64,000 nucleotides of DNA from Streptomyces sp. NBC_01591 (GTDB lineage Bacteria > Actinomycetota > Actinomycetes > Streptomycetales > Streptomycetaceae), in contig NZ_CP109328.1 in the NCBI RefSeq assembly GCF_035918155.1, positions 186,001 to 250,000 of the forward strand, given 5' to 3'. Positions within the stretch are counted from its first letter, which is position 1. The number at the start of each line of letters is the position of its first letter. The notes below the pieces were generated by a model. The model was not told where the DNA came from. It saw only the letters and a list, made by a program, of their open reading frames with translations, and did not search any database. A program made the position numbers and the translations under genes. Positions 51,949-60,671 of the stretch are shown here, piece after piece.

Positions 51949-52929
51949 TCACGGTGTGATGTGGCGGTAGCTGACGACATCGGATGCGGCGGCGAGTGGG
52001 GCGACGGTGACCGTACTGCCAGGGCGTGGGGCGTGGATGACCTTGCCGTGCCCGATGTAGAGCTGGACGTGCCCGCCGCCGTTGGCAATCACCAGGTCGC
52101 CGGGGACGAGCTGGGCGCGGGTCGTGGCCGTGCCTGCCCGGACCTGACCCCACGTGGTGCGCGGGAGGCTCACTCCGGCCGCCTTCCATGCCTGCGTCAC
52201 CAGACCTGAGCAGTCGTAACCGCGCGGGCCGGTCCCGCCCCATATGTAGGGCTTGTCCAACTGCGCCTGGGCGAAGGCGACAACGCGCTGCGGAGCGGAC
52301 CGTGCAGGAGACTTCGCCGCCGACTTCGCCGATGCCGACGGCGCCCCATCCGTCGGCCGGTCCTTCCTCGTCTCGCCCACGGGTCCCGTTCCTGCGGGGA
52401 CACGGAAGGTGTCTCCTGCGTAGATCAGTGTCGACGTGCCCAGAGCATTGAGCCGCTGCAGGGCCTTGACGGTGGTGCCGTGCCGGCCGGCCAGCGCGTA
52501 GAGCGTGTCACCGGGCCGCAGGACGACCTTCCTGGCCTCCATGCGCTTCGCCGCTCCCGTGCCGGAAGCGGCTGCTTCGGCAGGATGGGCGGGCTTGGGC
52601 GCGGGCCGTGTCGGCTCAGCGTGGGCAGGCTCCGGCGCGGGCCGCGTCGGTTCGACGTGGACAGGCTCGGGCACGGTCGGACCTTGCGGCGCCAGAGTGA
52701 CCGCCGGCCGGGCGGCCGGGGACGAGGAACCCGTTGGACCATGCGCGGCAAGAAGTACTCCCGCCAGCCATGAGAGCGCGAACAGCACGAGCAGCACTCC
52801 CGCTGTCCGTCTCCACTGCGCGCTGATGCTCCCGCCGGTCCTCGGAGCCCGCGGCTTCCGGTGACGCGCTGCGGACGAGTCCTCCGGCACGTGCCGGGAG
52901 GGCCTGGGCAATGTCTGCTGTTCCACCAC
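51949..52929 (-). CDS. LysM-NlpC/P60 cell-wall endopeptidase
   Basis: 326 residues. One N-terminal membrane helix (about 43-62) exports the protein and perhaps anchors it. A Pro-rich linker with PEPVHVEPTRPAPEPAHAE-type repeats (87-117) follows, then a LysM domain (VVLRPGDTLYALAGRHGTTV, LIYAGDTFRVP; 134-178) and an NlpC/P60 peptidase. Catalytic residues are Cys240 (GYDCSGLVTQAW), His287 (GGGHVQLYIG) and a polar third residue His299 (KVIHAPRPG). It would cut peptidoglycan stems. Divergent from a secreted protein gene across 428 bases with inverted repeats. Family assignment is firm. Biological role in growth or sporulation is open. Confidence 0.9.
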   Translation of the reverse strand: MVEQQTLPRPSRHVPEDSSAARHRKPRAPRTGGSISAQWRRTAGVLLVLFALSWLAGVLLAAHGPTGSSSPAARPAVTLAPQGPTVPEPVHVEPTRPAPEPAHAEPTRPAPKPAHPAEAAASGTGAAKRMEARKVVLRPGDTLYALAGRHGTTVKALQRLNALGTSTLIYAGDTFRVPAGTGPVGETRKDRPTDGAPSASAKSAAKSPARSAPQRVVAFAQAQLDKPYIWGGTGPRGYDCSGLVTQAWKAAGVSLPRTTWGQVRAGTATTRAQLVPGDLVIANGGGHVQLYIGHGKVIHAPRPGSTVTVAPLAAASDVVSYRHITP

Positions 52930-53015
52930 GACCTCCTTCGAGGGGCCGACGGATCAGCGGCCCGGAAGAAGGCTGTTCCGGCTCAACGGTGTCCCGCCAG
53001 ATCGTGGGGCGGCCG

Positions 53016-53128
53016 GGACAGTCCGGGCCCGTCCGAGCCCGTCAGAGCTCCGGACATCACCCCTCGGATCCCGCGGCCGCAATCCACGGACACCACCCTT
53101 GACCAGCACGGACGAGCCCGGACTGTCC
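53016..53128. repeat. 19-bp inverted repeat in the divergent upstream region
   Basis: GGACAGTCCGGGCCCGTCC (53016-53034) and GGACGAGCCCGGACTGTCC (53110-53128) are inverted with one mismatch, 75 bases apart, between the NlpC/P60 gene and the secreted protein gene. Could be paired operator sites or a long-range RNA stem. Confidence 0.7.
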
Positions 53129-53280
53129 GAGCCGCCGCAGACCGTTGCCCCGCCCCGCACCAGCCCGCAACGCTTCATCCACCTCCCCGCACCGCCCGGC
53201 GACGTCGCCATCGAAGGTGTGTCGTCTCGCGGATGCCGGGATCGCCTTGCCGCCGTCGGCTGGACAGCCGCAGGCAAAAA

Positions 53281-53322
53281 GGGGGGATCACCTGGCCGCT
53301 CGAGCCTGGTCGAAGATCCCCC
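53281..53322 (+). promoter_or_regulatory. 5'-UTR hairpin upstream of the secreted protein gene
   Basis: GGGGGGATC preceded by AAAAA and matched by GATCCCCC 25 bases later, ending 36 bases before the ATG. It may be an attenuator or terminator. No known riboswitch consensus recognised. Confidence 0.45.
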
Positions 53323-53357
53323 GCTCCCATCCATTCCTTCAACCCAGGAGCATCAGC

Positions 53358-54547
53358 ATGCACAGCACACACAAGAGAAAGAGCCGCGCGCTGGCGGTCG
53401 CCGCCGTCGCCGTGGGGCTGCTGGCCGGCGGGATCGCCGCCGGCGGCGTCTCCACCACGGCTGAATCCACGGACACCGCCACCGACACCATCGCCAACGC
53501 GGCGGCGGCCGAACCTGGCAAGCTGCCTGCCATGAAGGGGCTGAAGTTCACCCTGGGCGACCGTTCGGTGAAGCTGGACTGGAAGAAGGTTGCCGGCGCC
53601 GACGACTACCGCGTCTACGCCGATTACTCCTGCGACACCGTGCCCAACAGCGCCAGCAGCTCCCAGCTCGTCAAAGACCATCTCGGGAAGACGACCGAGT
53701 GGACCCACAAGAACATCAAGGCCACCTGCGTCAACTACGCGGTCGCCGCAGTGCGCGACGGCCAGCAGGGCGTTCTGCCCCCATTCGGCAAGCGAGTGTT
53801 GGTCTCGATGCCCAACCGCGACTACTCCGCGGCCGCCCAGCGGTTCTTCACCGCCGCCCCCGCTCCGGCGACCAGGTCGCCACCACCCGCGTCGCCCCCG
53901 GCAAGGACCGCGGGATCGTGCTGGCCCGCGCCTACATCCGGAACAAGACCCTCTTCACCGACGCCATCGGTGACCACCGCAGCTGGACCGCGAACCCGGC
54001 CGCCTCCGCGAAGATCACCGTCGCGTGGAACACCGGCACCGGCGAAGTCGCCGCATACGCCCACAAATCATGCCCCGTCGGCGTCACCGGCCCCGGCGGC
54101 TCCGCGGAAATCCCCCCGTGCCGTGACGCCCTCCCCCTCGCGTTCGTCTCCGATGCCGCGTCCGTGGGCGACACATCAAAGGATGCACGCAATCTGATCA
54201 GCATCTCGCGCACCAGCTCCAGGGGTCTGTCCATAGGCGTCTCCGCCATGAACTCCTGGGAACGCACCTGCGTCGGCGAAACGTGCGTCGGGCCCGGTTT
54301 CGGCCGGATCAACGCACGGTTGACCCTTTCGCCGAGCGAGGACACCTTCACCGCGTCTCTCACCGCCGACAAGTTCCCTGCGTGGGAGTTCCTCCGCTAC
54401 CCCCACTTCGTTCAGGGCGCACCTGAAACCAGGATCATAGGCTTCCGCGACCAGACCGAGATCGGGGACCTCCGCAGCGGACAGCAGTCCGCCTGCACCA
54501 GCAAGGGACCCGAGACCCTGCAGTTCACCAACCCCATGTCCTGCTGA
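53358..54547 (+). pseudogene. secreted protein with FnIII-like domain, frameshifted
   Basis: ATG 53358 behind AGGAG. Signal peptide with KRKSRALAVAAVAVGLLAGG and an Ala-rich cleavage region. Then a fibronectin-III-like fold (KFTLGDRSVKLDWKKVAGAD, DYRVYADYSCD, NYAVAAVRDGQQG). Near 53857 the frame is lost in a C run (five C where six are expected). The next frame continues RSGDQVATTRVAPGKDRGIV and a beta-rich, Cys-containing C-terminal region (CVGETCVGPGFGRINARL) to a TGA at 54547. Restoring one C gives a protein of about 396 residues. Function unknown, probably cell-surface. Confidence 0.6.
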
Positions 54548-55192
54548 CCCACAGCACAACAAGGCGTTCGCCCCGCTGCAACAGGGCGAGGCACCGGGGC
54601 CAATGCCCCCTACCCGGTCACCGCCCGTCCCTGCGGGCGGGTCCGGGTTCGGGGCATTCCAGTAGGCCCTACAGCGGGGCAAGGCGGGAGACACGGTCCA
54701 GGGCACGCAGCAACTCGGGCCTCCTGCCGGGGGTGTCCTAGGCCGGCACCGCCGAGGACGTCGAGCTGCACACGGCGCTCGGCGCGGGCAGCAGTTCCTC
54801 GTCGGCTCGGCCACCGGCCCCAAGGGTCCGCCGCGGGGACGGCGGCGCAGCCGGGCGAGACCCGAGTACGCCTCGGGCTCGCAGTTCATCGAGGTCGGAC
54901 AGACGCTCTCCGGGGAGAGCATCGAGCAGGTCGGCCTGGGCGGCGCGGATGCTGGGCGCGGGAGTCTGGGGGCCTGCGCCAAGGGCACGGCGGACGGTCA
55001 CGCCGGTCATCGTACGGGCAGCGCATCACCGACCGCCCCGGCCGCCCCGGCCGCCGGGCTCCCGTGCAGCGGGGTGTCAGCGCGGTGTCCGGATCGTGGT
55101 CCAGGAGCAGCGTGGCCACCGGCTGGCCCGCCGATAGGGACGCGGCGGCAGGCGGCCGACTCGCATCGCTGCGACACGTCGAGCGTATGGGG
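54548..55192. other. gene-poor interval
   Basis: Short GC-rich hairpins (for example CCGCCCGTCCCTGCGGGCGG near 54622) follow the secreted protein gene. A 90-residue minus-strand frame (54738-55010, TGVTVRRALGAGPQTPAPS, SIRAAQADLLDALPGERLSD) has weak protein character but no support beyond that. Confidence 0.35.
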
Positions 55193-55645
55193 TCAGACGG
55201 GAAGGCGGACCGCAGCGTCCGTGCCGGTGCGATCTGCCACCATCAGCTGGAAATGGGCGCACTGGGAGAAGTCCTCGTGGTCGCAGCCAAGGACACATTC
55301 GATCAATTCGAGAGACGCCTGCGCTGCCGCAATACGGGAGCGAAGTGCCTCGGCCTCTTCGCGCAGGATGTCCTTGCGCTTGGCGGGGTCTGCGGTAGCG
55401 ACCAGAGAGCGGATGATGTCGAGGGAGAGTCCTGCCTCCTTGGCGCGCAGGATGACGGCGACGCGTGTGAGGTCGGCGCTCCCATAGCGGCGGCGGCCAG
55501 CGGCGTCGCGGGTGGGCGTGAGCAGTCCCATCGCTTCCCAGTGACGCAGGACGTGCGTAGCCAGACCGAAGCGTTCCGCGAGGGCGCCGATGCCTATCGG
55601 CTCGCGCTCACCGCCAACCGGCGTCCTGTGCTTGCTTGACTTCAT
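55193..55645 (-). CDS. MerR-family transcriptional regulator
   Basis: 150 residues from ATG 55645. Winged HTH: IGIGALAERFGLATHVLRHW with EAMGLLTPTRDAAGRRRYG, then a dimerisation coiled coil (EEAEALRSRIAAAQASLELI) and a C-terminal CDHEDFSQCAHFQ with two Cys and several His that could bind a metal or thiol-reactive ligand. Divergent from a methyltransferase gene with only 28 bases between the two starts, so both promoters overlap and one MerR site can control both. Confidence 0.87.
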   Translation of the reverse strand: MKSSKHRTPVGGEREPIGIGALAERFGLATHVLRHWEAMGLLTPTRDAAGRRRYGSADLTRVAVILRAKEAGLSLDIIRSLVATADPAKRKDILREEAEALRSRIAAAQASLELIECVLGCDHEDFSQCAHFQLMVADRTGTDAAVRLPV

Positions 55646-55673
55646 GCCGACATTAAGTCGCAGCCTGGTGCTC

Positions 55674-56444
55674 ATGACCAAGGAAACGGATCAAAAGAGC
55701 CAGTTGCCGGACGAGCTCATCGCGCTGCTCGATTCGGCCGACCGGATGCCGGGCGCCAACGAACTGCGGGCCCAGTCCTACGCCTTGCTCGGCGCCGGAC
55801 CCGGAATGTCCGCCGTGGACGTGGGCTGCGGCGCCGGACGGGCCGTTGCGGAGCTGGCCGAACGGGGTGTGAAGGCCGTCGGCGTAGACCCGAGCGAGCG
55901 CATGATCGCCGTCGCCCGCGGCCGCTGGCCCGAGGCGGACTTCCGGATCGCGGGGGCGTACGAACTACCGCTGGCGGACGCCTCGGTGGACGGCTACCGC
56001 GCCGACAAGGTGTTCCACGAACTGGCCGAACCCGAGCGGGCGTTGACAGAGGCCCGCAGAGTTCTCAGGACCGGAGGGCGGATCGTGCTGCTCGGCCAGG
56101 ACTGGGACACCATCATCATCGACTCCGCCGATCCGGCCCTCACCCGCACCATCGTCCACGCCCGCGCAGACCTGACCGCTGGCCCGCGTGCCGCCCGCCA
56201 GTACCGCAGCCTGTTGCTGAATGCCGGCTTCGACGATGTGACGGTCGAGGTGCACACCGGCGTGTTCACCGGACCGGCGATGTTGCCCTTGCTCGCCGGA
56301 CTGGCCGAAGGAGCCCGCTCCACCGGCGCCATCACGCACGAGCAGACGGACAGCTGGATCGCTGAACAGCGTGCACGGGCCGAGGCCGACCGGCTCTTCC
56401 TGGCGCTGCCGATGTTCATGGCCGCAGCGACCGCACCACGGTAA
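55674..56444 (+). CDS. class I SAM-dependent methyltransferase (Methyltransf_11 type)
   Basis: 256 residues from ATG 55674. Motif I: AVDVGCGAGRAVAELAERG. Strand-2 acidic end: AVGVDPSERMIAVARGRWP. Motifs II/III: DFRIAGAYELPLADASVDGY and EARRVLRTGGRIVLLGQDWD. The C-terminal half is helical and gives substrate choice. Resembles actinobacterial small-molecule methyltransferases under MerR control. A longer start at 55590 overlaps the MerR gene and is not needed. Substrate unknown. Confidence 0.85.
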   Translation: MTKETDQKSQLPDELIALLDSADRMPGANELRAQSYALLGAGPGMSAVDVGCGAGRAVAELAERGVKAVGVDPSERMIAVARGRWPEADFRIAGAYELPLADASVDGYRADKVFHELAEPERALTEARRVLRTGGRIVLLGQDWDTIIIDSADPALTRTIVHARADLTAGPRAARQYRSLLLNAGFDDVTVEVHTGVFTGPAMLPLLAGLAEGARSTGAITHEQTDSWIAEQRARAEADRLFLALPMFMAAATAPR

Positions 56445-56556
56445 GTCAGCGATCACCCGGTCAGGCGCGGCAACCGGGCGTTGCCGTGGTTGGGCCGCGG
56501 GCCGCGTGGAGGCGCTCAAGTTCCCGCTCCTCGCGCGTCGAGTCGGCCCTGGCCTG
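56445..56556. other. spacer before tandem arrays
   Basis: Nothing recognisable. It separates the methyltransferase stop from the first 12-bp array. Confidence 0.4.
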
Positions 56557-56674
56557 CGGTGGTCGGGCCTGTGGTCGGCCTACGTCGGCCCGTGGTCGGG
56601 CCCGTGGTCGGGCCCGTGGTCGGGCCCGTGGTCGGGCCCGTGGTCGGGCCCGTGGTCGGGCCCGTGGTCGGGCC
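56557..56674 (+). repeat. 12-bp tandem array 1
   Basis: Seven consecutive near-perfect CCCGTGGTCGGG units from 56589 (centres every 12 bases from 56591 to 56663), with two degenerate units before them. Each unit contains GGGCCC at the junction, so the RNA could form many alternative stems. Confidence 0.92.
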
Positions 56675-56880
56675 GCCTAGTTGAGGACCTGGACCTCACC
56701 GATCCGCGCACTCCCTTGCCCCGGGGAGGGTGGATGAGGGGGACCTCTCTATCGAATTAGAGGTGTCGGCCCTGGGACGACGCTGACCCACAGGCGGTGA
56801 CCTGCGGCGCAGCGAACACCGGTCGGGGGGTGTTGGCAACCTGTTGAGCAACCCGGTGGCCCGCTCCCGGAGGGCTGCTC

Positions 56881-56940
56881 CTGGTCGCGCCTCTGGTCGC
56901 GCCTCTGGTCGCGCCTCTGGTCGCGCCTCTGGTCGCGCCA
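56881..56940 (+). repeat. 12-bp tandem array 2
   Basis: Exactly five units of CTGGTCGCGCCT (last base differs in the final unit), 207 bases after array 1. Shares the TGGTCG core and GCC with array 1 units. Confidence 0.95.
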
Positions 56941-57210
56941 GGATCCGGTGCGATGGAGGGAAATCCGCAGGCCGCAGGGTCCGCCACGGCCGGGCGGCAC
57001 GCCGACTACTTACCTACAGAGTGCCTGTGCGCCGCCGGACCCGTCATCGCTGTCCGATGCAGCGGCCACCCGGCGCGACCGGTGCGTCCTCCTGGCCGTC
57101 GCCGCGGTACGTCACCCCGGAGATGCAGGCACTGGACGGCACGGCCCCCTTGGCCGGGCCGACCCCCTTGGCCGCTGACCCAATTGCTGACCCTCCCGGC
57201 ATGGCCGGGG
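56941..57210. other. spacer after tandem arrays
   Basis: No supported gene. All three frames are open in places because of GC content. Confidence 0.35.
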
Positions 57211-57485
57211 TCAGGCACTGAGGCGGCAGGAGCGCCAGCGGTGGCCGGTGCGGCTGATCAGTCCGCGGGCTTCGAGGCGGCCGAGCCGGTAGGCGACGGG
57301 GCTGGTGCTGGACAGGCCGACCTTCTCGCCGATCTGCCGGACGGACGGGCTCTCGTCGGTCTCGGCGATCCAGTCCCGGATCGCACGCAGGATCGCCTCC
57401 TGCCGGGAGGACAAGGCATCGGGCCGGGTCTTGCCGCTCTCGTCCCGCGCTGCTCCTGGCGGTGGGCGAGCCGGCGCAGCTCGAC
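57211..57485 (-). CDS. LexA-like winged-helix DNA-binding protein (no peptidase domain)
   Basis: The minus strand encodes LSSRQEAILRAIRDWIAETD, ESPSVRQIGEKVGLSSTSPV and AYRLGRLEARGLISRTGHRW, a clear match to the N-terminal DNA-binding domain of LexA (R-Q-I-G-E-x-V-G-L-S-S-T-S). It stops at 57211 without the linker, cleavage site or Ser/Lys peptidase. Start uncertain, and no good in-frame start is seen near ALSSRQ. It may be a truncated regulator or one of the small stand-alone LexA-HTH proteins of Streptomyces. Confidence 0.6.
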
Positions 57486-57660
57486 CCGGGCGGCGGGTGT
57501 GCCGGGTGGGGTGGACCAGAACGGATGCCACCGCAGGTAGGCGGAAAGGTCCAGGAGGCGGCGGCGCAGGGCGGTGGTGTGGCGGGGGCGGGGTTCGGCG
57601 AGCTGCCGGTAGGTGGCGAGCCAGTCGCGCTGGGCCCGGTGTCCTGTCGCACCGAACCTT
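57420..57660 (-). pseudogene. remnant of a small conserved hypothetical protein
   Basis: A different minus frame reads QRDWLATYRQLAEPRPRHTT, ALRRRLLDLSAYLRWHPFWS and PAARVELRRLAHRQEQ. This is coherent and typical of small Streptomyces proteins of unknown role that precede LexA-like genes. No start codon is visible upstream of QRDWL, so the gene is truncated. Confidence 0.4.
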
Positions 57661-57830
57661 GAGCGAATCTCACCGAAGACTGACGGATTGCAGTTCGTCT
57701 CATCGAAGGTTAAGTACGCAGGTCAGGGCGTTGCGGCAGCGGACCGCACGATCGCGCCGATACTGCACACGTACGGGTTGGGCGGCGGTCGGGAGCAGCA
57801 GATCCAAAGGGCAACCTACGTTGCGACGGT

Positions 57831-58727
57831 TCAGCGAAGCAGTGCTGCACGCAGGGTGATGCCGTGCCGCGTACGCAGCCGCCGCAGCTCCCACATCGCC
57901 ACGGCGGTGACGGTCAGCGGGGCTCCCAGGATGAAGGCCACCCGCACTCCGAACGGCACACCGTCGTATGCACCCCGGAATACGTCGAAGAGAGCGACTT
58001 CCCAAACGAGCAGCGTCGCGAGCAGCGGTGGAACCGTCTCGTGGAGGTCTGCTGTCCGGAAGACGTGCACGAGTGACTGCGTGATGCCGTAGAAGCCAAA
58101 GGGGGCGAGCCACAACAGGAAGGCCCCCAGGGCGAACAGCAGCGCCACCCGCCCTGCCGACGCCGTCCAGTTCGTTTCCTCGGTCACGTACCCCAGCCCC
58201 GTGATCAGTCTTGGCACAGCGAGCGTGACGACCAACGCGAGCAGCGCCCCGGCGGGCTTACCCGCGCGGCGCAAGAACAGGCGCCGGTTGGGTGGGCGGG
58301 CCGCCGCGATGAAGGCGGCGACGGCGACCGGGAACGTCACCCCCAGCACAATGAGGGTGGTACGGATCTGGCCGAAGCGGTCGTTCAGTACGGAGTCGGC
58401 GTCTGATGCCAGCCCGTAGGACAACAGCATCCACGTGACAGCGACCAGGCCGACGACCGTCCGCAAGACCTGCACCCTCTTCACCACCGGGTCGTTCACA
58501 CGGTCCGGCCGGGACGGCGTGAACACCACACGCCCCACAGCGATCGGATTGAAGAGACGTCCGAAGGTCAGCGGGCGCGCCGGACCCGGCGGCCATGGGC
58601 CCCCTGGCGGCACGGGTGGCGAACCCGGTCCTCCCGGCGGTTGTCCTCCTCCGTATGGATTCCACGGCACCCCGCCCCCGCTTCCGCTCATCCCCGCGTC
58701 CTTCCTGTCGTCGTTTCCAGAGGTCAC
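57831..58727 (-). CDS. multi-pass membrane protein, unknown
   Basis: 298 residues. A Gly/Pro-rich cytoplasmic N-terminus (residues 13-52), then LTFGRLFNPIAVGRVVFTPS and about six membrane helices (VLRTVVGLVAVTWMLLSYG, TTLIVLGVTFPVAVAAFIAA, AGALLALVVTLAVPRLITGL, GRVALLFALGAFLLWLAPFG, LLATLLVWEVALFDVF, VAFILGAPLTVTAVAMWELR). The design is common in Streptomyces integral membrane proteins of unknown function. The internal Met at residue 13 is an alternative start. Confidence 0.75.
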   Translation of the reverse strand: MTSGNDDRKDAGMSGSGGGVPWNPYGGGQPPGGPGSPPVPPGGPWPPGPARPLTFGRLFNPIAVGRVVFTPSRPDRVNDPVVKRVQVLRTVVGLVAVTWMLLSYGLASDADSVLNDRFGQIRTTLIVLGVTFPVAVAAFIAAARPPNRRLFLRRAGKPAGALLALVVTLAVPRLITGLGYVTEETNWTASAGRVALLFALGAFLLWLAPFGFYGITQSLVHVFRTADLHETVPPLLATLLVWEVALFDVFRGAYDGVPFGVRVAFILGAPLTVTAVAMWELRRLRTRHGITLRAALLR

Positions 58728-59075
58728 GAGGAGAATCGCAGATCTCAGCGCGTGAAAACGCCTAGGTCCTGTCTCTTTGGTCAGCGTCGGGTCCAGATGA
58801 GGATGTCGACGATGTGGAGTGCGGCCTGGTAGGCAATAACGATTTCGGCTACTCCTGCCAGGTCATCCGTGTGGTCCAGCACGTCTCGGGCCTCGAGGAC
58901 CCGGCCTACCCATCCCCGGTGGTCTGACCTGGGTCTCGCTGTGCCGCGCACCGCCCACGCGACTGCCCCGCCCTCGCTCCAGGGGGCGGCGCAGTTTCCG
59001 TCACCCCGCGTCGAGCCTCTACCTTGAACTCCGACGGAAATTACAAGTGGCGGCAAAGGAAGGTGAGTTGGGTTA
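58728..59075. other. intergenic region with a transposase-like tail
   Basis: The minus strand at about 58786-58895 reads VLDHTDDLAGVAEIVIAYQA ALHIVDILIWTRR, next to GGTCCTGTCTCTTTGGTCAG at 58764. That looks like the end of an IS5-type element with its terminal repeat. The assignment is tentative. The promoter for the next gene must lie in 58950-59075. Confidence 0.4.
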
Positions 59076-60569
59076 ATGGCGACAGATCCGGCGGATACGG
59101 TGTCCGTCAGCGGGGTCGGGTTCGGGGACTACTACCGGGCGCATGCGGGGCCGCTCGTCGCCCTGTCGCTGCTGCGGGGCGCGGACCTGGTGGAGGCGGC
59201 GCGACTCGCCCAGGACTCGATGACAGTGGCCCGGCGGTGGATGGACCTGCTGGTCGCGAACGTGGTCGGGGCCGCGAAGGACACCAGGACCCCCGTGGTC
59301 ACCGCGCAGGCGCTGCGGTCCTGGACGTGCCGGATGACCGTCGGCGGCGGCTGCGGAGCGCTCCGCCCAGCGCACGGGACGGTGCCCGCCCTCCTGGGGA
59401 AGGGCAGCACCGACGCCCTGGTGCAGGTCCGAACGGTGGTGGCGCTCGCCCCGCTGAGAGAGTTGAACGATCGCCAACTCAACGTCATTGCCTTTCGGTT
59501 GGCCGGCTGTGCGCCGGGAGCGATCGGGTACGAGCTGGGCCTGTCGATGCCGAAGGTGCACCGCACCCTGCGCCACGTCGGCAAGCTGCTCGAAGCGGAG
59601 ACGGGGGTACGGCAGGCCAGAGGTGCCGAGGCGCCGGGGGAGGCCGAGGGGTCTGGGGCGGCCGAGGGGTCCGCGGAGGCAGACGTCAGGTTCGCGGAGC
59701 TGCTGGGCGAGCTGGCCGCCGCGCTGGATCCCGTACTCGACCTGCGGTCCGGGCTGGACGAGGTGAGCGGCTCCATTGGTGCAGACGGGACCACCGCTCG
59801 CCGCGCCCCCGTACCGCCGCTGTGGAACCTCGGCCCTTCGCTCCCCGTGCCGCCCTTCGGCGCACCAGTGCTGCACTCGTTCGCCGAGCCCGCGCCATCC
59901 GGGGTACGGGCGTACGCGGCCGGCCTCGCCCGGTGCGACGCGCAGGGCCGCGAGGCTGCGCTCGGCGGGTTTCCCGCGGTCGAGCTGGCGGCTGTACGGC
60001 TCGGAGCGGTGCTCGCCCTTCAGGTGGAGCGATTCCGGCGGGAGGCCGAGAGGTCCGGGACACGGGCCACAAGAGACGAGTTCCGGAGGGAGGACGCCCA
60101 GGCGTTCGCGGTCGCACTGGCACAGGACGCCGCGCTCGCCGCGCCGATGTTCGACGCGGTGAAGGACCTCGACGTCCCGCGCCGCGTCGGCTTCCTGGCG
60201 GCGGGCCTCGCCCATGACGACCCCTGGACGAACGAGGTCTCCTACGACGGGATCGAAGCGTCCCTCGCCCTGGCCCAGTTCCGGCGCGCGGCGGTGCGGG
60301 CGGCGCTGCGCGCGTCGCACCGGCCCGGTGCGGACACCTCCCCTCAGTCCGGCGGCTCGCTCGCCGAGGCCCTCACGCAGTCCCTGAGCGACACCCACCG
60401 GATGATCCACCAGCTCGACGAACTGAACAGCGACCTCTCGCGTGCCGAGTCGACCCTGCCGGACGGCTACTACGTCGACACGACCCGGAACTTCGACCTC
60501 CACCAGAGCTTCCACGCGGACCTGGCCCTCGGTATCGACGCCGTCCGGGAGGCCCTGTCGCAGCCCTAG
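59076..60569 (+). CDS. sigma-70-like protein with degenerate region 2 and large C-terminal extension
   Basis: 497 residues from ATG 59076. The opening FGDYYRAHAGPLVALSLLRG and VEAARLAQDSMTVARRWMD follows the region-2 layout of ECF sigma factors. LRELNDRQLNVIAFRLAGCA with GAIGYELGLSMPKVHRTLRH looks like region 4 HTH. Key core-binding residues of region 2 are not obvious. About 300 further residues are Ala/Gly-rich and helical. Likely a nucleic-acid-binding regulator derived from a sigma factor. Followed 100 bases later by another unknown gene. Confidence 0.6.
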   Translation: MATDPADTVSVSGVGFGDYYRAHAGPLVALSLLRGADLVEAARLAQDSMTVARRWMDLLVANVVGAAKDTRTPVVTAQALRSWTCRMTVGGGCGALRPAHGTVPALLGKGSTDALVQVRTVVALAPLRELNDRQLNVIAFRLAGCAPGAIGYELGLSMPKVHRTLRHVGKLLEAETGVRQARGAEAPGEAEGSGAAEGSAEADVRFAELLGELAAALDPVLDLRSGLDEVSGSIGADGTTARRAPVPPLWNLGPSLPVPPFGAPVLHSFAEPAPSGVRAYAAGLARCDAQGREAALGGFPAVELAAVRLGAVLALQVERFRREAERSGTRATRDEFRREDAQAFAVALAQDAALAAPMFDAVKDLDVPRRVGFLAAGLAHDDPWTNEVSYDGIEASLALAQFRRAAVRAALRASHRPGADTSPQSGGSLAEALTQSLSDTHRMIHQLDELNSDLSRAESTLPDGYYVDTTRNFDLHQSFHADLALGIDAVREALSQP

Positions 60570-60671
60570 CTAGGACGGAGGCCCGTTCCCCGCCCGTCGT
60601 CCGCCGCCCGTCGTCCGCCGCACGCCGGAGGATGAGGGCGTGTCAGACCCTTGTGGGAGGGTGGTTCGCGG

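Noticed and set aside
52930..53357. c-di-AMP (ydaO-type) riboswitch upstream of the NlpC/P60 gene
   Set aside because: Streptomyces wall hydrolases often carry one, but I could not match the conserved core here.
54738..55010. 90-residue minus-strand frame as a gene
   Set aside because: Only weak protein character, no neighbours or motif; mentioned but not called.
56557..56940. 12-bp arrays as a CRISPR or minisatellite gene
   Set aside because: No spacers, and the reading frames through the arrays (VVGP, RGRA, WSGP) are simple products of the repeat with no start-site support.
57044..57703. 219-residue minus-strand frame covering the LexA-like region
   Set aside because: Low-complexity Pro/Arg composition; other frames there encode recognisable LexA-HTH and hypothetical-protein segments.
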